DNA from: Ceratodon purpureus
Taxonomy: Eukaryota > Streptophyta > Bryopsida > Pseudoditrichales > Ditrichaceae
Reading direction: 5' to 3'
NCBI GenBank assembly: GCA_014871385.1
Contig: CM026428.1
Location: 17,863,398 to 17,927,397, forward strand
DNA: 64,000 bases
Made by a program: the position numbers and the translations under genes. Positions 21,638 to 32,730 of this stretch are shown here, piece by piece (within the stretch, counting starts at the first letter, position 1; every line of letters starts with the position of its first letter). The notes below the pieces were generated by a model. That model did no database searches. It was not told the DNA's origin and worked only from the letters and a program-made list of their open reading frames with translations.

Positions 21638-24600
21638 ATGGCGGGGCGCATTGGCAGCACGCGTTCTGGGAGCACACAGAGCGGGCGCAAGGTGGGAAGG
21701 AGAGAATCAGCTCCATCTTCCACCATGGAGGACGATGGTGTGGAGACGAGCAGGGAGTTCGAGGCGGCGGGCTCCGACAGTGATGGGGTGAAGACAAAGA
21801 CGCCGGGAGGGAAGGTAAAAGCGAGACCGCGCCGGCCAATGAAGAAGGGCGATGCGAAGTCGAAGCCGGCGTTCTCGAGGGTGCAGGATGTTGATGCCGA
21901 GATCTTGAGGTTACGAGCTCCACCGAAAGAGCTCAGTCGGGAAGATTTCATGGAAGCGTACCCGAAGCTGCCGAGTGTAGGAGATAACCCTCACCGTTTC
22001 CGTAAGGATACGGTGAGCCAGAGTTTGATGAAGGAGCTGTTCGGGGCTCCTTACGGAGACAACGGCCGCCAAGGGTACGCGTGGGCTGCTTGCAAAGAAG
22101 CAAATGTTGTGAAGCGAATCGAGTATCTGCATCCAATACTCTATCAACACCCACCCCTCGCCATACCTCAGTACCTGAAGATTAGATTCGCCGAAGGAGT
22201 GGCGATGGAGTACGAGAAGGGAGCTGGATTTGTGGATTGGTGTGCGTTTGGAGCAGAGACCAACAAGAGACAGCGGAACAGATACAAGCAGGATTTTGGG
22301 AAGTTGATGGCGCTGCGCAGAACCTTTGAGGAGGAGAAACCGCTGGAGGTTCGGGGGAGGGAATGGCGGGCTATAAAACTAGAGCCAGGAGCGAGCTCCA
22401 CACCGACGTCGAGGGGAGGTGGGGCAGGGTTTGGAGGTGATCAGATGTGGAAGAGGAGGACGAAGTCGAGGTTGGGGGAATCAGGGGATTCGGGGGTCTC
22501 AATTGAGGGGGAGGGAACTGAGGCGCAACGAGGTGGACGGTGGACCCAAGCTTCAGTTCTGGAGCGTCGTGAGGAGATTCAGGAGGTGATGACCTTGATG
22601 GCGGTGGAGATGTCGGCAACGAAAATGGAGGAGAAGACCGCGGCTGAGAAGAGAGACAGATGTAGGGTGGATATGCAGCAGTCAGAGTGCTTGATACAGA
22701 GCTACCAGCGGCAATTGGAGGATAAGGCTAAGAGGATTGAAGTGCTAAAAGGCGATGGAGTGGCTGTGGACAGAGAGGTGATAAAGATGGAGGGCATTCA
22801 GGAGCAGCTTGCGGATGAGGAGGAGAGGCTATGTAAATTTGCGACTGATTTCCAATCTGCAGAGACCGATTTCTTAAACATAGTCGCTGGGGCAGAAGGT
22901 CGTGGATTAGCATTGGAGAATCTGAAGCAAGAGTTGCTTCAACTGAGGAGGGGGAAGAATATAGGTACCTTCTGGCCTCGTCCAGTGGTATACCTAGAAG
23001 ACAATGGCTCAAACGAATCCGAAGACAATACCTTCTTGAGTATTACGGTTTGCTCATTGTGTCTCTTTCCATTTCCATTGAGTGATATTGTTGTTTCCTC
23101 GTGTAGGCACTTGTACCATCCATTTTGTGCATCGGTCTTGTTTATGAATGGAAACAAGTGTTTGGCACGAGGATGCCAACAACTCTGTCACCCTGAGTGG
23201 CATCGAAGCTTCGGTTGGGGGGAACCAAGTGCGGAAATGTTGCAGAGGGCCCGAATGCTGGGTTGTGCTGAGGAGAGGAAGAAGGTGTTCAAAGTGAGAA
23301 TGGATGCCGCAAAGGAAACTTTGCCTACAGTAGGTGAGTATTCCTATTCCTTTGCTGAGTCTTCATTTCCTTCCTAAATAGACTCTGTAGAGCTCAACCA
23401 CCGAAGACTGGAATTCTATATAATGTATGCAGAAAACTTAAGTACGCTTAGTGCCAGAGTTCCCTTATGCTACATTTATAATTTCTGACATGTACATGTG
23501 CGTACACTTTGAATTGTTATTCGGGGTTAGAGTACTCTTGTAACGATTGGAAGATGTAAGACTTGTATTCCTTGTGATTGAGGATACTGATCATAGGTAC
23601 TATGATTCATGTCCCGCATGTGCATCTTGTTATCGGATTACATAACATTTGTCTATTGGTACGCCTTGTACACTTGAGGTAAGTCATACGTCTCTTACAC
23701 TGTACTTATCATACGCACGTAGTGTACATTCCCTGATCTGTCCTAATCTTTGAAGTAGTTGATTTTATCATGGTTGTACATTACCTTGTAACATTTGTAG
23801 AATGTGTACGAGGTCAGAGTTTCATTTATAAAGTTTGTACAAACATCTGCTGTATCGTTTATCTAATGTACGTGCATTGTAGAAATCAGAAGTACATTGC
23901 ATATTGTACAAGTGTTCCGAGTGTATTTTACGTACTCTCGGATGTATTCCTTATACAATTAGAATGTACTAGAAGAGATACTTGCAGTACCCATATTTTG
24001 CGCAGTTCAGGTACAAGTACTTTTTTAGCTGATTAGTAGTATATGTATATTTTTAGGTATTCTTTGTACAAAAGACTGTACTAGAGGTGCTAATTATACC
24101 CAATTGTGAGTTAAATCTTCGCTGTGTGCCTTACGGTTTTCTGTTGGCATGTTTCAGAGATAGCATCCCAATTGTTTGCACTGGCGACATCAGAGATCTC
24201 TCCTGCCAACTTTACCGAGGGAGATGCGAGTCAAGCTGTTTGTACCTCAGCCAAGGTAAGTGAGGTCAGTGGGAAGACGAGAGCCTAGGCTATTGAAGGC
24301 GAAGAACCACAGATGACGACGCCGATCGAGTCTCGGAAAAGAACTGGTGCAGAGAAGAAAAGCACTGGGAAGCGTCAGAAGTCTGACGTCATTTCGTTTG
24401 AGTGTTTGGAGGGACAAGGGGGTCGTGGAATAATTGCAGAGGCTGACCTTGATTGAGAAGAGGAGACGGATGGGGAAGACGAACACAAAGTTATTGGGAC
24501 ACTGCCCTCGAGCTCAGGTACCACAGAGGACTCGGACGGTGACGATGGCGACTCGGATGGTGAGAAGTCTGTGGATTCGGGTGAGCAAGTAGGAGGGCAA

Positions 24601-25341
24601 GGTGATGAACAGGACGAGGTAGAAGAAATAAGCGACGGCGTGATGTTGCCTGTATTAAAGTCATACGATCCTAAGTTTGTTAGTCCTCAGGAGGTCCCAA
24701 AGACCAAGGCTCAGACAAAGATGGCCGTTACCTCACCGGTCGAAGCAAACCAGCTTGGAGTCGAGGAGAAAGAGGTGGTGGAAGAGGACAGGTTGGACAG
24801 CACACCAACTCCGGAACCAAGCATCTTCCGGAGTTCTAACATGTTGGGGCTGGAAGTGGCGGTTGAAGCGACAGGCTCCGACTGTTTGCCAGGCAGGAGC
24901 AAGGTAGAAAAGACAAGTGGAAAGAAGATACGGAAGAAGACCCCTAAGTCGCCACTACCAGAGAAGGTTGTCATGGAAGACGAGGAGGAAGATCAGGAGG
25001 AGCAACTGGAGGGAGGAGATGCTGATCAAGCTGAGAAAGAGCCACAGCGGAAAAAGGGGAAGTCAAAATTCAAGGAGAAGCCGCTGGAGGACGGTAATAC
25101 GGGTGAAGATGGAGCCGAGAAGGAGAGTCAGCACGTTGCGAAGGATAGGAAGAAGCGGCTGAGTAAGGATTTAGAAGATGAGGCAGAGGCAGAGAATGAG
25201 GTGGAGAATTCGAGTAGGGGGGATCAGGTCAATGCTAAAGAACCGGGCAAATCAAGGGTAAAAACAAGGGCGCAACTCCAAGCTCAAGCTGTTAGTCTCC
25301 AGGGACAGGTAGAGAAAAAGAAGAAGCGGAGGCGCAAATAA
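21638..25341 (+). pseudogene. Transposon-borne large protein with RING-like zinc cluster and charged tail
   Basis: Exon 21638-23333 (ATG at 21638) ends ACAGTAG|GTGAGT. A GTAC-rich intron runs to GTTTCAG at 24157, and the second exon continues to TAA 25339-25341; the phase closes exactly. The full reading is about 958 codons, but the second exon has in-frame TAG (24286-24288) and TGA (24454-24456), so the copy may be inactive unless those are spliced out. Exon 1 begins with a basic Ser/Gly-rich region, followed by a conserved-looking globular part (PKLPSVGDNPHRF, KELFGAPYGDNGRQGYAWAA) and a coiled coil. Near its end is a Cys/His cluster (CSLCLFPFPL...CRHLYHPFC...CLARGC) that resembles a RING or related zinc fold. 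The second exon is acidic, then Lys-rich (EKKKKRRRK), a likely nuclear signal. I do not recognise the family. It could be an accessory transposition protein. Confidence 0.65.
23334..24157 (+). other. GTAC-dense intron of the zinc-protein gene
   Basis: Flanked by GTGAGT and TTTCAG. By eye about twenty GTAC tetramers lie in about 700 bases, against about three expected by chance. No ORF with recognisable motifs. Confidence 0.65.
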
Positions 25342-25774
25342 GACTAGCCCTTCTCACCACTTCTAAACTACTGGAGATTTCTAGAGTTATTTTTCTTTTA
25401 GTGATGTGCATAGAAGGTGTATGTAGTCCTTCTAAGTTCTGATGTGTATCTTCTCCACCTTTGGGGTTTAGGGAACAGAAACGTGTGGGTTTTTCCCTCC
25501 TTTACTATTTGTATTGTGTTGTTCGTCGACACTGTTACTCTGGGCGTTTTGTATGGTTCAATTATTTTGTAAGTCTCGTTGTGTGAGTACATTATGTTTT
25601 GGCAAGTGATTATGCTGTGTTTGTGCTGTGATTGTGCTGTGATTGTGCTGCTCTTGTGTGATTTTGATTGTATTCAGATTGTGCTGAGGCTGTGTGAGTA
25701 AAGTACTGTTTTGCACTTGCATCACTTTGTGTGAGTAAAGTATCGTTTTGCACTGTCATCGCGGTCTTTGACAG
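25342..25774. repeat. Spacer with TGTGCTGTGATT and GTGAGTAAAGTA repeats
   Basis: Between the zinc-protein stop and the SET gene, GATTGTGCTGT is repeated several times (25615-25685) and TGTGTGAGTAAAGTA-C-GTTTTGCAC twice (25690-25755). It may contain the SET gene promoter or an upstream intron ending TTTGACAG at 25774. Confidence 0.5.
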
Positions 25775-26865
25775 TGGGGGTGTGGCTTGTTGGGCTGGGG
25801 ACCATACCAGGCTGAGTCTTGGTTTGACTTCAAAGATTTGTCCCGAGGCATGGAGCCCATTCTTGTTCCTGTAGCGTGTTCTAATGTTACTTTAACTCCA
25901 TTTCACTACATGTCCTCAAGCATGGTTCACGAAAAAGCCCGTGTAGACCACAGTCTGTATCCCATTCGCACTGGAGACAGCTGCAAATGTGGGACGAGGG
26001 ATTGCTTGACCTCTCCAGTGCCTTGCGACTGTGCAAAAGAATCGGGAGGGGAATTCGCATATGACGAAGATGGCCTCCTCAGAGATTGCTACCTCCAATA
26101 TGGAATCAGTGACTGCAGCAGTTGTAAGAAGGGAGCAGGCTGTTATTGTCTTGATGTGTCACATGTAGATGCTAGAGGGAGGGATAGAAAACGTCAAGTT
26201 CCGCGCACTTTTATTAGAGAGTGTAGTGTGAAGTGTGGCTGCGACCATAAATGTGGTAATCGCGTTGTACAGCAGGGAATGAGGTACCCAGTAGAGGTTT
26301 TCCACACGGGCGAGAAGGGATGGGGGATTAGGGCGACGAAGGCTATCCCAGGAGGTGCGTTTGTGTTTGAGTTGAGTGGGGAGATTCTGACAAACGCAGA
26401 GATGGATGTTAGAAACTTTGCAGTGTGGAAAGGACCCTCTTATGGACTACAACTGGATGCCGATTGGGCTACCGAAAAAAAACTTGATGACAACAACGCC
26501 CTCTGCTTGGATTCCACCTTGTTTGGAAATGTTGCAAGATTTCTAAATCACAGGTTTGTAATATTTGTGTGCATTCACTAAGTATTATTTCATTTATGTA
26601 AAACGTCAACTAATATTTGTATACTATTCTGTGTAGGTGTGAAGATGCGAATCTGATAGACATGCCAGTATTGATTGATGAACGGGATAAGAGTTTTTAT
26701 CACGTAGCCTTCTTCACGAAACGTCCCATTCTAGAACAAGAGGAGCTCACATGGGACTATGGCATAGATTTTGACCTTGAAGACCCAGGGTTGCCATCCT
26801 TTGTATGCAAATGTCAAAGCAGCATGTGTAGGGACAAATTTTACCTTGTAGTTGACCTTGCTTAG
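25775..26865 (+). CDS. SUVR-type SET-domain histone lysine methyltransferase (transposon cargo)
   Basis: Two exons, 25775-26553 and 26637-26865, join AATCACAG|G-TGTGAA to give the key NHRC. From the first ATG (25850) the protein is about 310 residues. The frame is open back to an acceptor-like TTTGACAG, so an upstream exon may exist. In order it has a DLSRGMEPI..VPV lead-in as in plant SUVR4-like proteins; a cysteine-rich pre-SET (CKCGTRDC, CDC, CSSC, CYC, KCGCDHKCGNR); and the SET core. The core holds KGWGIRA, GEILTNAE, FLNHRCEDANL, YHVAFFTKRPI and ELTWDYGIDF, with post-SET CKCQSSMC. The cofactor and catalytic motifs (GWG, NHxC, ELTWDYG) are intact, so it could methylate histone H3, probably Lys9 by family. 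No WIYLD, SRA or DNA-binding domain is present. It is the only gene of this element without an internal stop. Confidence 0.85.
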
Positions 26866-27263
26866 TCGTGTTTGGAACCAGCTCTGTAATGAAATTTAGA
26901 TGAATCCTACTACTCTAAAAACTTGGGTTCAGTAAAGACTCGTACAACGTTTTCGAAGGAATCTTATATACAAATGATACTTAACTAGTACTAAAAGGTA
27001 TATTATATGTACCTTAAGTACACATACTACAAGTGATACTATAGCAGTACCGAAAGAATATCATTTGTTCATGCATTAAGTACTTGTATACAGGTAAGAA
27101 TGGATAACTTAAAATTAAAGTCAAGGGCACAATTTGGGACTACCACGCAGTCCTAACTGTACTTGCACAATCTGGAACATGTAGGAACAATTGGAACCAC
27201 AGCGGTCCAAATTCATAAAGAACCGAAGACATACAGAGTACAGTGCAACTACGGAAGATAATG
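26866..27263. other. GTAC-rich spacer between convergent genes
   Basis: Several GTAC tetramers (for example TATGTACCTTAAGTACACAT) lie in the space between the + strand SET gene and the reverse-strand genes. No ORF is supported. Confidence 0.5.
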
Positions 27264-27650
27264 TTACGACTCTAGATAATTCTGCAAATTCTCTAGTCCC
27301 TCTTCACTCATTCTATTATAAAATTCATCCCACACAGCGTTTACTTCCTCTCTCGTCCATCGGGGACTCGTACTCTGAGAACACTCTGATAAAGAGGCTC
27401 TGTCCAACCCTCCTGTCCATGCAGCCTTGTATTGCCTAGGTAGAACAACCCTCAGCCTCCAGAGAAGGGAGTAGAACATTTCTTTACTCCCATGTTGAAT
27501 GGTCCACTTTTGCACATGTGAGCTTGCAGCCCAAACGCCACGCACTATCCTCCTACATGCCACCATTGTAACAAGTAGTATTCCTAGGTACAGCATTAGA
27601 AAGCACCCCAAGGCAACAACAAATTCATCTATGGCTAACTCAGGGTCCAT
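27264..27650 (-). CDS. Small hypothetical protein with one hydrophobic helix (transposon cargo)
   Basis: An ATG at 27650 starts MDPELAIDEF, followed by a strongly hydrophobic stretch (VVALGCFLMLYLGILLVTMV, about residues 11-30) and then a basic, Trp-rich tail (GSKEMFYSLLWRLRVVLP, TREEVNAVWDEFYNRMSEEG). It is about 128 residues and stops at 27264. It lies on the same strand as the transposase and 3' of it. I do not recognise it. It could be a separate small membrane protein or an exon of a larger gene. Confidence 0.4.
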   Translation of the reverse strand: MDPELAIDEFVVALGCFLMLYLGILLVTMVACRRIVRGVWAASSHVQKWTIQHGSKEMFYSLLWRLRVVLPRQYKAAWTGGLDRASLSECSQSTSPRWTREEVNAVWDEFYNRMSEEGLENLQNYLES

Positions 27651-27914
27651 AGCACAGGAAGAGAGGAGCAAACAACACTATGAATCTCGCAGAAGCACAT
27701 GGTCACACACAAAGAAGCTATCACGTAAGAGTCGTCCATTTGTACAAAGACGGGGACCGAAAATCTTGCCAAATTCTATAAAAAGAACAACGGTCACATA
27801 ACTTGAGCAACACGCTCACTGCCCGTTTCAAACCGTACAAAGAGTATTCACAAATACCTTATACAATACAAGATTAGTACAATTAGTACATCTAAGTTTT
27901 GAAGTACCACATAA

Positions 27915-30900
27915 CTATTCCTTATTGAATGCCCACCACTCCCGTAAAGCATCCTCACAGACCCTCAAGATCTCTTTGGACATCTTGTATACAGGGGAGC
28001 CCTTCACCCTGTGTGCAGCAAGAATCATTGGAAATTTGCAAGCCCGCACCAAATGCGAATCAACGTGAGCGTCTACGGCCTTGTTGCAGAATACAAAGGT
28101 CTTGTCGCCACGGCCAAACTTCTTGAAATACTTTGCTCTGATTACTTCGTCGCCCGCACTAAACACGCCCCCCCATGGACAGTTTAGATGCTCCTGCAAC
28201 TCAAACTTCCGCTTTGTACACTGAAGAATATAAAAATCGACTCCATCTTCATTATCCTCCTCTGCAGGTATCATGAAGTTATCCCCTACATCTACCAAGT
28301 CCCCTAGAGACATGGAGACACCGTCATGCATCCAGTTCGCCTCATCGTCCAACTCCTGTATCACCTCTGCTACTGGACCAGCGCTGTCCGGAACTAACCT
28401 TTTCACGTCCCAGCCCTGCACATAAGATAAGTTCTCACAGTTAGCCCAATCGCAATCAACACAAGGTATACAAAAACATGACAAAGATCGAGTCCTCAAC
28501 AAAGTAGGGTTGGTATCAGAGAAGCCCATAATCGAATAAAGTGACTTCGAGCCCGGCAGAGTCTTGCAGCGTATGCTCGTGTCACCATGGTCGACCTCAT
28601 CTTCCCCAATGTGCCAAAACACACGAGAAAGGGATGGGGTATTTGTCCGCTTGTACGTGCTTGTAACCCGCTCAGTGTATCTTTCCTCCAGGAACTGAAC
28701 AACTTGTTCAGCATTCTGCAATGGCCTCGATGGGTTTAGGATCTGCTCGGAAGTCAAGGCTCTCTTCACAACCGCACCCGCTCCATCCCATTCGCCTTTC
28801 CCGTGAGCACTTTCGAAGTAGCTCCATCGCATCTTGCAACCCTTGGTAAGAATGGGGTATCTTGCCACAAAGTACATGGCCGTGGCGCACTTGAATTGGG
28901 TGCTGCACCCGTCACTATACACCCAGTGTTCTTCTGGACTGAAGCCAGAATCTTGCAACCAGTCCCAATGCAAGAGCAAACAATGCTGGACATATGCCGA
29001 ATCATGTTCCTTGTCGTCAGACACATAGAAGTGTGTTTGCTTGATGATGTTCTCTCCTTCTCTCCACATGGTAATGTGAACTAGGATAGTGACAGAGGTG
29101 CTGAAGTAATACATACTTTGCACCTCGTTTTGAATTGCGAAACTATAATTTTCTGCAAAATCAATGTGGGAGATGATAACTCCCTCAGGGACATTCTTCA
29201 TCATCTTGTGGCACTGCTCATCTTGCCATCTCACCCTGAAATTGTGAGTGATAAACGTTGTCACTGTTTTTTCCATGTAGGACAAGAATTCGTCAACGGG
29301 TGTCTCTTTAAAAGCCTCTCTCAGTCGTTTCTTTGGTCTCCCTGTCTTCTTGTCCACGCCCACCTCGTAATACTCAAAGCACTTCCACTTCAACGTGAAT
29401 GAGTCAATACTAGCCAACTCTTTTGGACACAAAGGAAATAACTCAAAGCCACAATCAGGACAATCCCCCATGAGGCAATCCAGCTTGTACCAAACATCAA
29501 GCTCCCCTTTGGGACAAACACAAGCTTCCCACATCAAGGTTATGCGCTTATAAATCTAACAATGAGCATGACAACCCCCCTCCGTATCAGTAGCACACAC
29601 CAAGCACCCACAATCACAGTTAGACTGTGCATGAAGGCCCCGCACTTTGTCCCTCAAATTGCTCAGACCAACCTTCATCAGATCCATTTCCACATGGTAG
29701 ATACAACAACAAGTATTCCTCTCTTTTAGCTTTCGCACCCACCAAGGCTTCAACCTCTCGAAAGCTCTCTGGCGAACACTACACTCTGGATGCGCCTCTG
29801 TAAACCGCAAGAAGAACGTTGTCTGTATTCCATCAGAGTACAAATCAGTATCATAGTACATTAGTACCACTAATACACATGAGAAGTACCCTAAACCAGA
29901 GTATGAAGTACTGACAAAGAAATCGAACAGTACTAAAACAATACTATGGTTGTGTACAAATGACGTTTCATTGAGTACAAATGATATAGAAGTAAACTTT
30001 GAGTACACATATACTCTTGGACTTCACATTTGCTACAACATCAAAGTACAACCTGTATATATTGGTACAAGACAAGTACGTTGTTTTCAACTGCTACCAC
30101 ATGGAGTACTAACTATACAGAACTCTTGAACTCCAGAAGTATACAGTTTGTACTATATGTTCGTGGACTCCACATTTTCTACCACAGACACGTACAAGAG
30201 TATACACTCGTCCAGTACCTCGATGTATCCAAAGTATAAAGTGTCTACGCGAATTTGTCTTTGTACATAAATGGCCACCACTAATTCACATCTAGTATGG
30301 TATAGTACATATAGCCACAGGAAGGGTACAAGAGAAGTACAAAACACAGGCTTTCGAAGTATTAAGAATACAGTACCCAAAAACCCTTCGAGCAACAATT
30401 ATAACTCCGTGTACAATAAGGCAGCTATCACTGATTTTACAAAGGCAACAGATACAAGTGGTAGGGAAGAACGTACTTGTGCCTCACACAAGTAGTGAGT
30501 AGGGTGAGGCTCGGCCCAAAGATTCCTTCCAACCCTGTGCTTCACAATATCCTTCTTATTAGGTGACACCTTAGTCTGACTCCTCCACCATGCCTCGATC
30601 TGGTCCTTGATGTAGTCGGATAAGCCTCCTCTCTTCTTGCGTTGGAGACGAAGTCTTGGCACAGCTTCTTCGGGGCCGAGAGCATAGACCCTACGATTCT
30701 TTGCTATCATGATGCTCTCAGTACTTGTGTGCAGAACTCGTGATAACGCCCTCACACCACCAATCCCCATGCTCACTGCAGCATCTAGAAGGGCACTCTT
30801 ACGTGCTAACAACTCGTTTGAATTCGCAACCTTCACCATGGAAAGCTCATGCCTGAAGTTCAAAAGAAAACCGTGCACGACCTTTGCTTCTTGCGGTCAA

Positions 30901-31274
30901 GGGTAATAATCAGGTAATAGTGGCCAAACAGTGTCACGACGCAACAGACTCTCCATGACATCTTTCCGACTCAAAGGACCGGGACAACTTCTCAACTCCT
31001 CAACTATGTACTGAGCTATGCGTAATGAAATCCGATTGGACTCCCTCACACTCAGATGGTCCTCAACGTCCTCATCTGGAAGCTCAGTTGCCAACACTCG
31101 TGTTTCCTTGACCATCTGTCTCTCACGTGCTCTCTGTCGAGCTTTCCTCTCTCTCGCCCCTTCAACTGTAGCCGACCTCTGTTCATTCCGCAACCTACTT
31201 TCAGCGGCTCTAGCAGATGGTCCAGGCCGACTAACACCATGTCTCACACGCTATCTCTTGGCGGTGTTTCCCAT
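27915..31274 (-). pseudogene. DDE-like transposase of the large transposon
   Basis: The reverse-strand reading runs from about ATG 31274 to a stop at 27915. One intron lies between LCEAQ (donor CAA|GTACGT, exon ends 30477) and TTFFLRF (acceptor ATACAG, exon starts 29822), and the phase closes. The N-terminal part is Arg-rich, followed by a helical segment with WWRSQTKVSPNKKDIVKHRV and a Cys-rich part (CDCGCLVC, CPDCGFELFPLC) like a zinc-binding fold. The catalytic-looking core has HIDFAENYS, then YSDGCSTQFKC, then FESAHGKGEWDGAG: two Asp and one Glu in the spacing of an RNase H-fold DDE enzyme. In-frame stops occur at 31251-31253 (TAG), 30897-30899 (TGA) and 29556-29558 (TAG), with the same frame on both sides of each. 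This copy is therefore probably inactive. Similar SDG..TQ and HGKG.xDG proteins occur in plants and animals. Placement in Sola is only a guess from the 4-bp target duplication. Confidence 0.7.
29823..30476 (-). other. GTAC-dense intron of the transposase gene
   Basis: Bounded by donor GTACGT and acceptor ATACAG on the reverse strand. About twenty GTAC tetramers are seen in about 650 bases, the same signature as the intron of the zinc-protein gene. Confidence 0.65.
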
Positions 31275-31441
31275 GAGACCTAGGAGTTGTGCACGACACC
31301 CACTGCTTTGTTAGTAATCTATAGACAAACTCAGTACATAGTTGTGGAGTTGAGAGATTAACACTGTCCTGTACATAATGAAGAGTTCCACGAAGAATGC
31401 ACAATCTATTCCACAAAACTCACCGAAATTGCTGACAAGCA

Positions 31442-31807
31442 TCACCTTCTGAATGCAACTGACTCCTCGCTTCTAGTAGGAGAAGATATTTGATACCTCA
31501 CATCAGAAAGAGAAGGCAAAACTTCATAGCTACTAGAGGGGTAACTACAAGAATCAGTAGATACTGCGGCAAGAAACAATGCACGCCTAGGAGATTCTTC
31601 TGATACTGATACAGCGTTGCACTTTCCTAAGTAGAAATCTCGCACCCCTTGCTTTGAAACAGGGGTCTCAGATACGTAACAGGAGTCACTAGTTTCGCTA
31701 TTTTCTGTATAATAAATCGATTCGACCTCTGAAGTTTGTGGGATACAGGTGAAGTACGAAGTAATCAACTTCTGCACCAGATTCGACCTCTGAGCGGACC
31801 TAGACAT
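31442..31807 (-). CDS. Ser-rich ORF upstream of the transposase
   Basis: An ATG at 31807 begins MSRSAQRSNLVQKLITSYF and a Ser/Glu-rich frame runs to a stop at 31442. An AG|GTGATG donor overlaps the stop. It may be the first exon of the transposase gene, but I could not find a downstream acceptor that closes the phase. It might instead be a separate small protein. Confidence 0.3.
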   Translation of the reverse strand: MSRSAQRSNLVQKLITSYFTCIPQTSEVESIYYTENSETSDSCYVSETPVSKQGVRDFYLGKCNAVSVSEESPRRALFLAAVSTDSCSYPSSSYEVLPSLSDVRYQISSPTRSEESVAFRR

Positions 31808-31846
31808 TTTGCATGAACACAGCAAACACAGAGAATCTGCAAGCAA

Positions 31847-32730
31847 CTATGGAAAAAACACTACGCAACCAGCCCGTCATTGAGCGCCCTAATTGTTTAG
31901 ACGTTGAAAACACAGCTGAACATGAGCACAGAGCGCAGCCGCCACGAAAGGTGGGAAAAACTGCATGGGGGAGACGAAGAGAATGTCAAAGCTGGGGTTG
32001 ATTGCAGGTGGCGGCGGCATATTTGAGGGGCGTTGAAGGGATCTGCTCTATGGGTCATGCATGGGCACCCTCCCAAGCTCGGCGCCCTTGAATTTCGGAT
32101 CTTGATCGCGAAAACGAACGGCTCAAGTGATAGGGTCGCCCACGTGGACGGTCAGGATGAGACATCGACTGTACATTGAGTACTATAAGTACTGTATGTA
32201 CACTGTGAACGCAGTGTGATCGGCTACTAAATGAATAACGGAAAAATTCTCTTTTTCCAAATTGAACAGTGAGCCAACCTAGGACTATCCTAAGGCGTCC
32301 AGAATCCACTGCTGGATCTTGAAAACGTAGAATATTTCCCCCCTTTTTTCCTTGCTAAGCATTCAGTACTACTTTTTTAAATTTTCCACAAATAAGCCAC
32401 AAAATCGTCAATTCGCTGATAGAATCTAAAAAACGGCATGCTTTACTTTCCTCTGCATGAAAGAGATCAGATTCGAAGTTTTGGATAAACAAGAAATTTG
32501 TACTTTTATGCTAAACTAGTACTTGTGACTTTTTTTTGCACTGTAAACAAGTACAATTAAAACATAGGCGATCACATATCTAAACTATTTTGACACTGCA
32601 AATACGATCTAAACAAGCATACTTATTATGCAAACCTGTTACAAAACGTAGAAACATTTAGCTCGGATGGTATTTTTTGATGTGAACAGACCGCACCCTG
32701 GAAAAATACGACTGTGACTAGAAAAGTACA
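31847..32730. other. Right non-coding arm of the large transposon
   Basis: Contains GTAC-rich stretches (GTACATTGAGTACTATAAGT near 32172, and more at 32490-32560 and 32725-32745). No gene is supported. Confidence 0.45.

Noticed and set aside
21300..21923. Reverse-strand 207-codon Ser/Pro/His-rich frame
   Set aside because: It is antisense to the zinc-protein exon and its ACCGGT-rich promoter. The composition is the complement of the sense codons, with no motif.
24256..24517. A second intron that would remove both stops of the zinc-protein gene
   Set aside because: The donor GTAAGT at 24256 is good, but the best acceptors (24517, 24526, 24439) do not restore the frame. Transcript data could overturn this.
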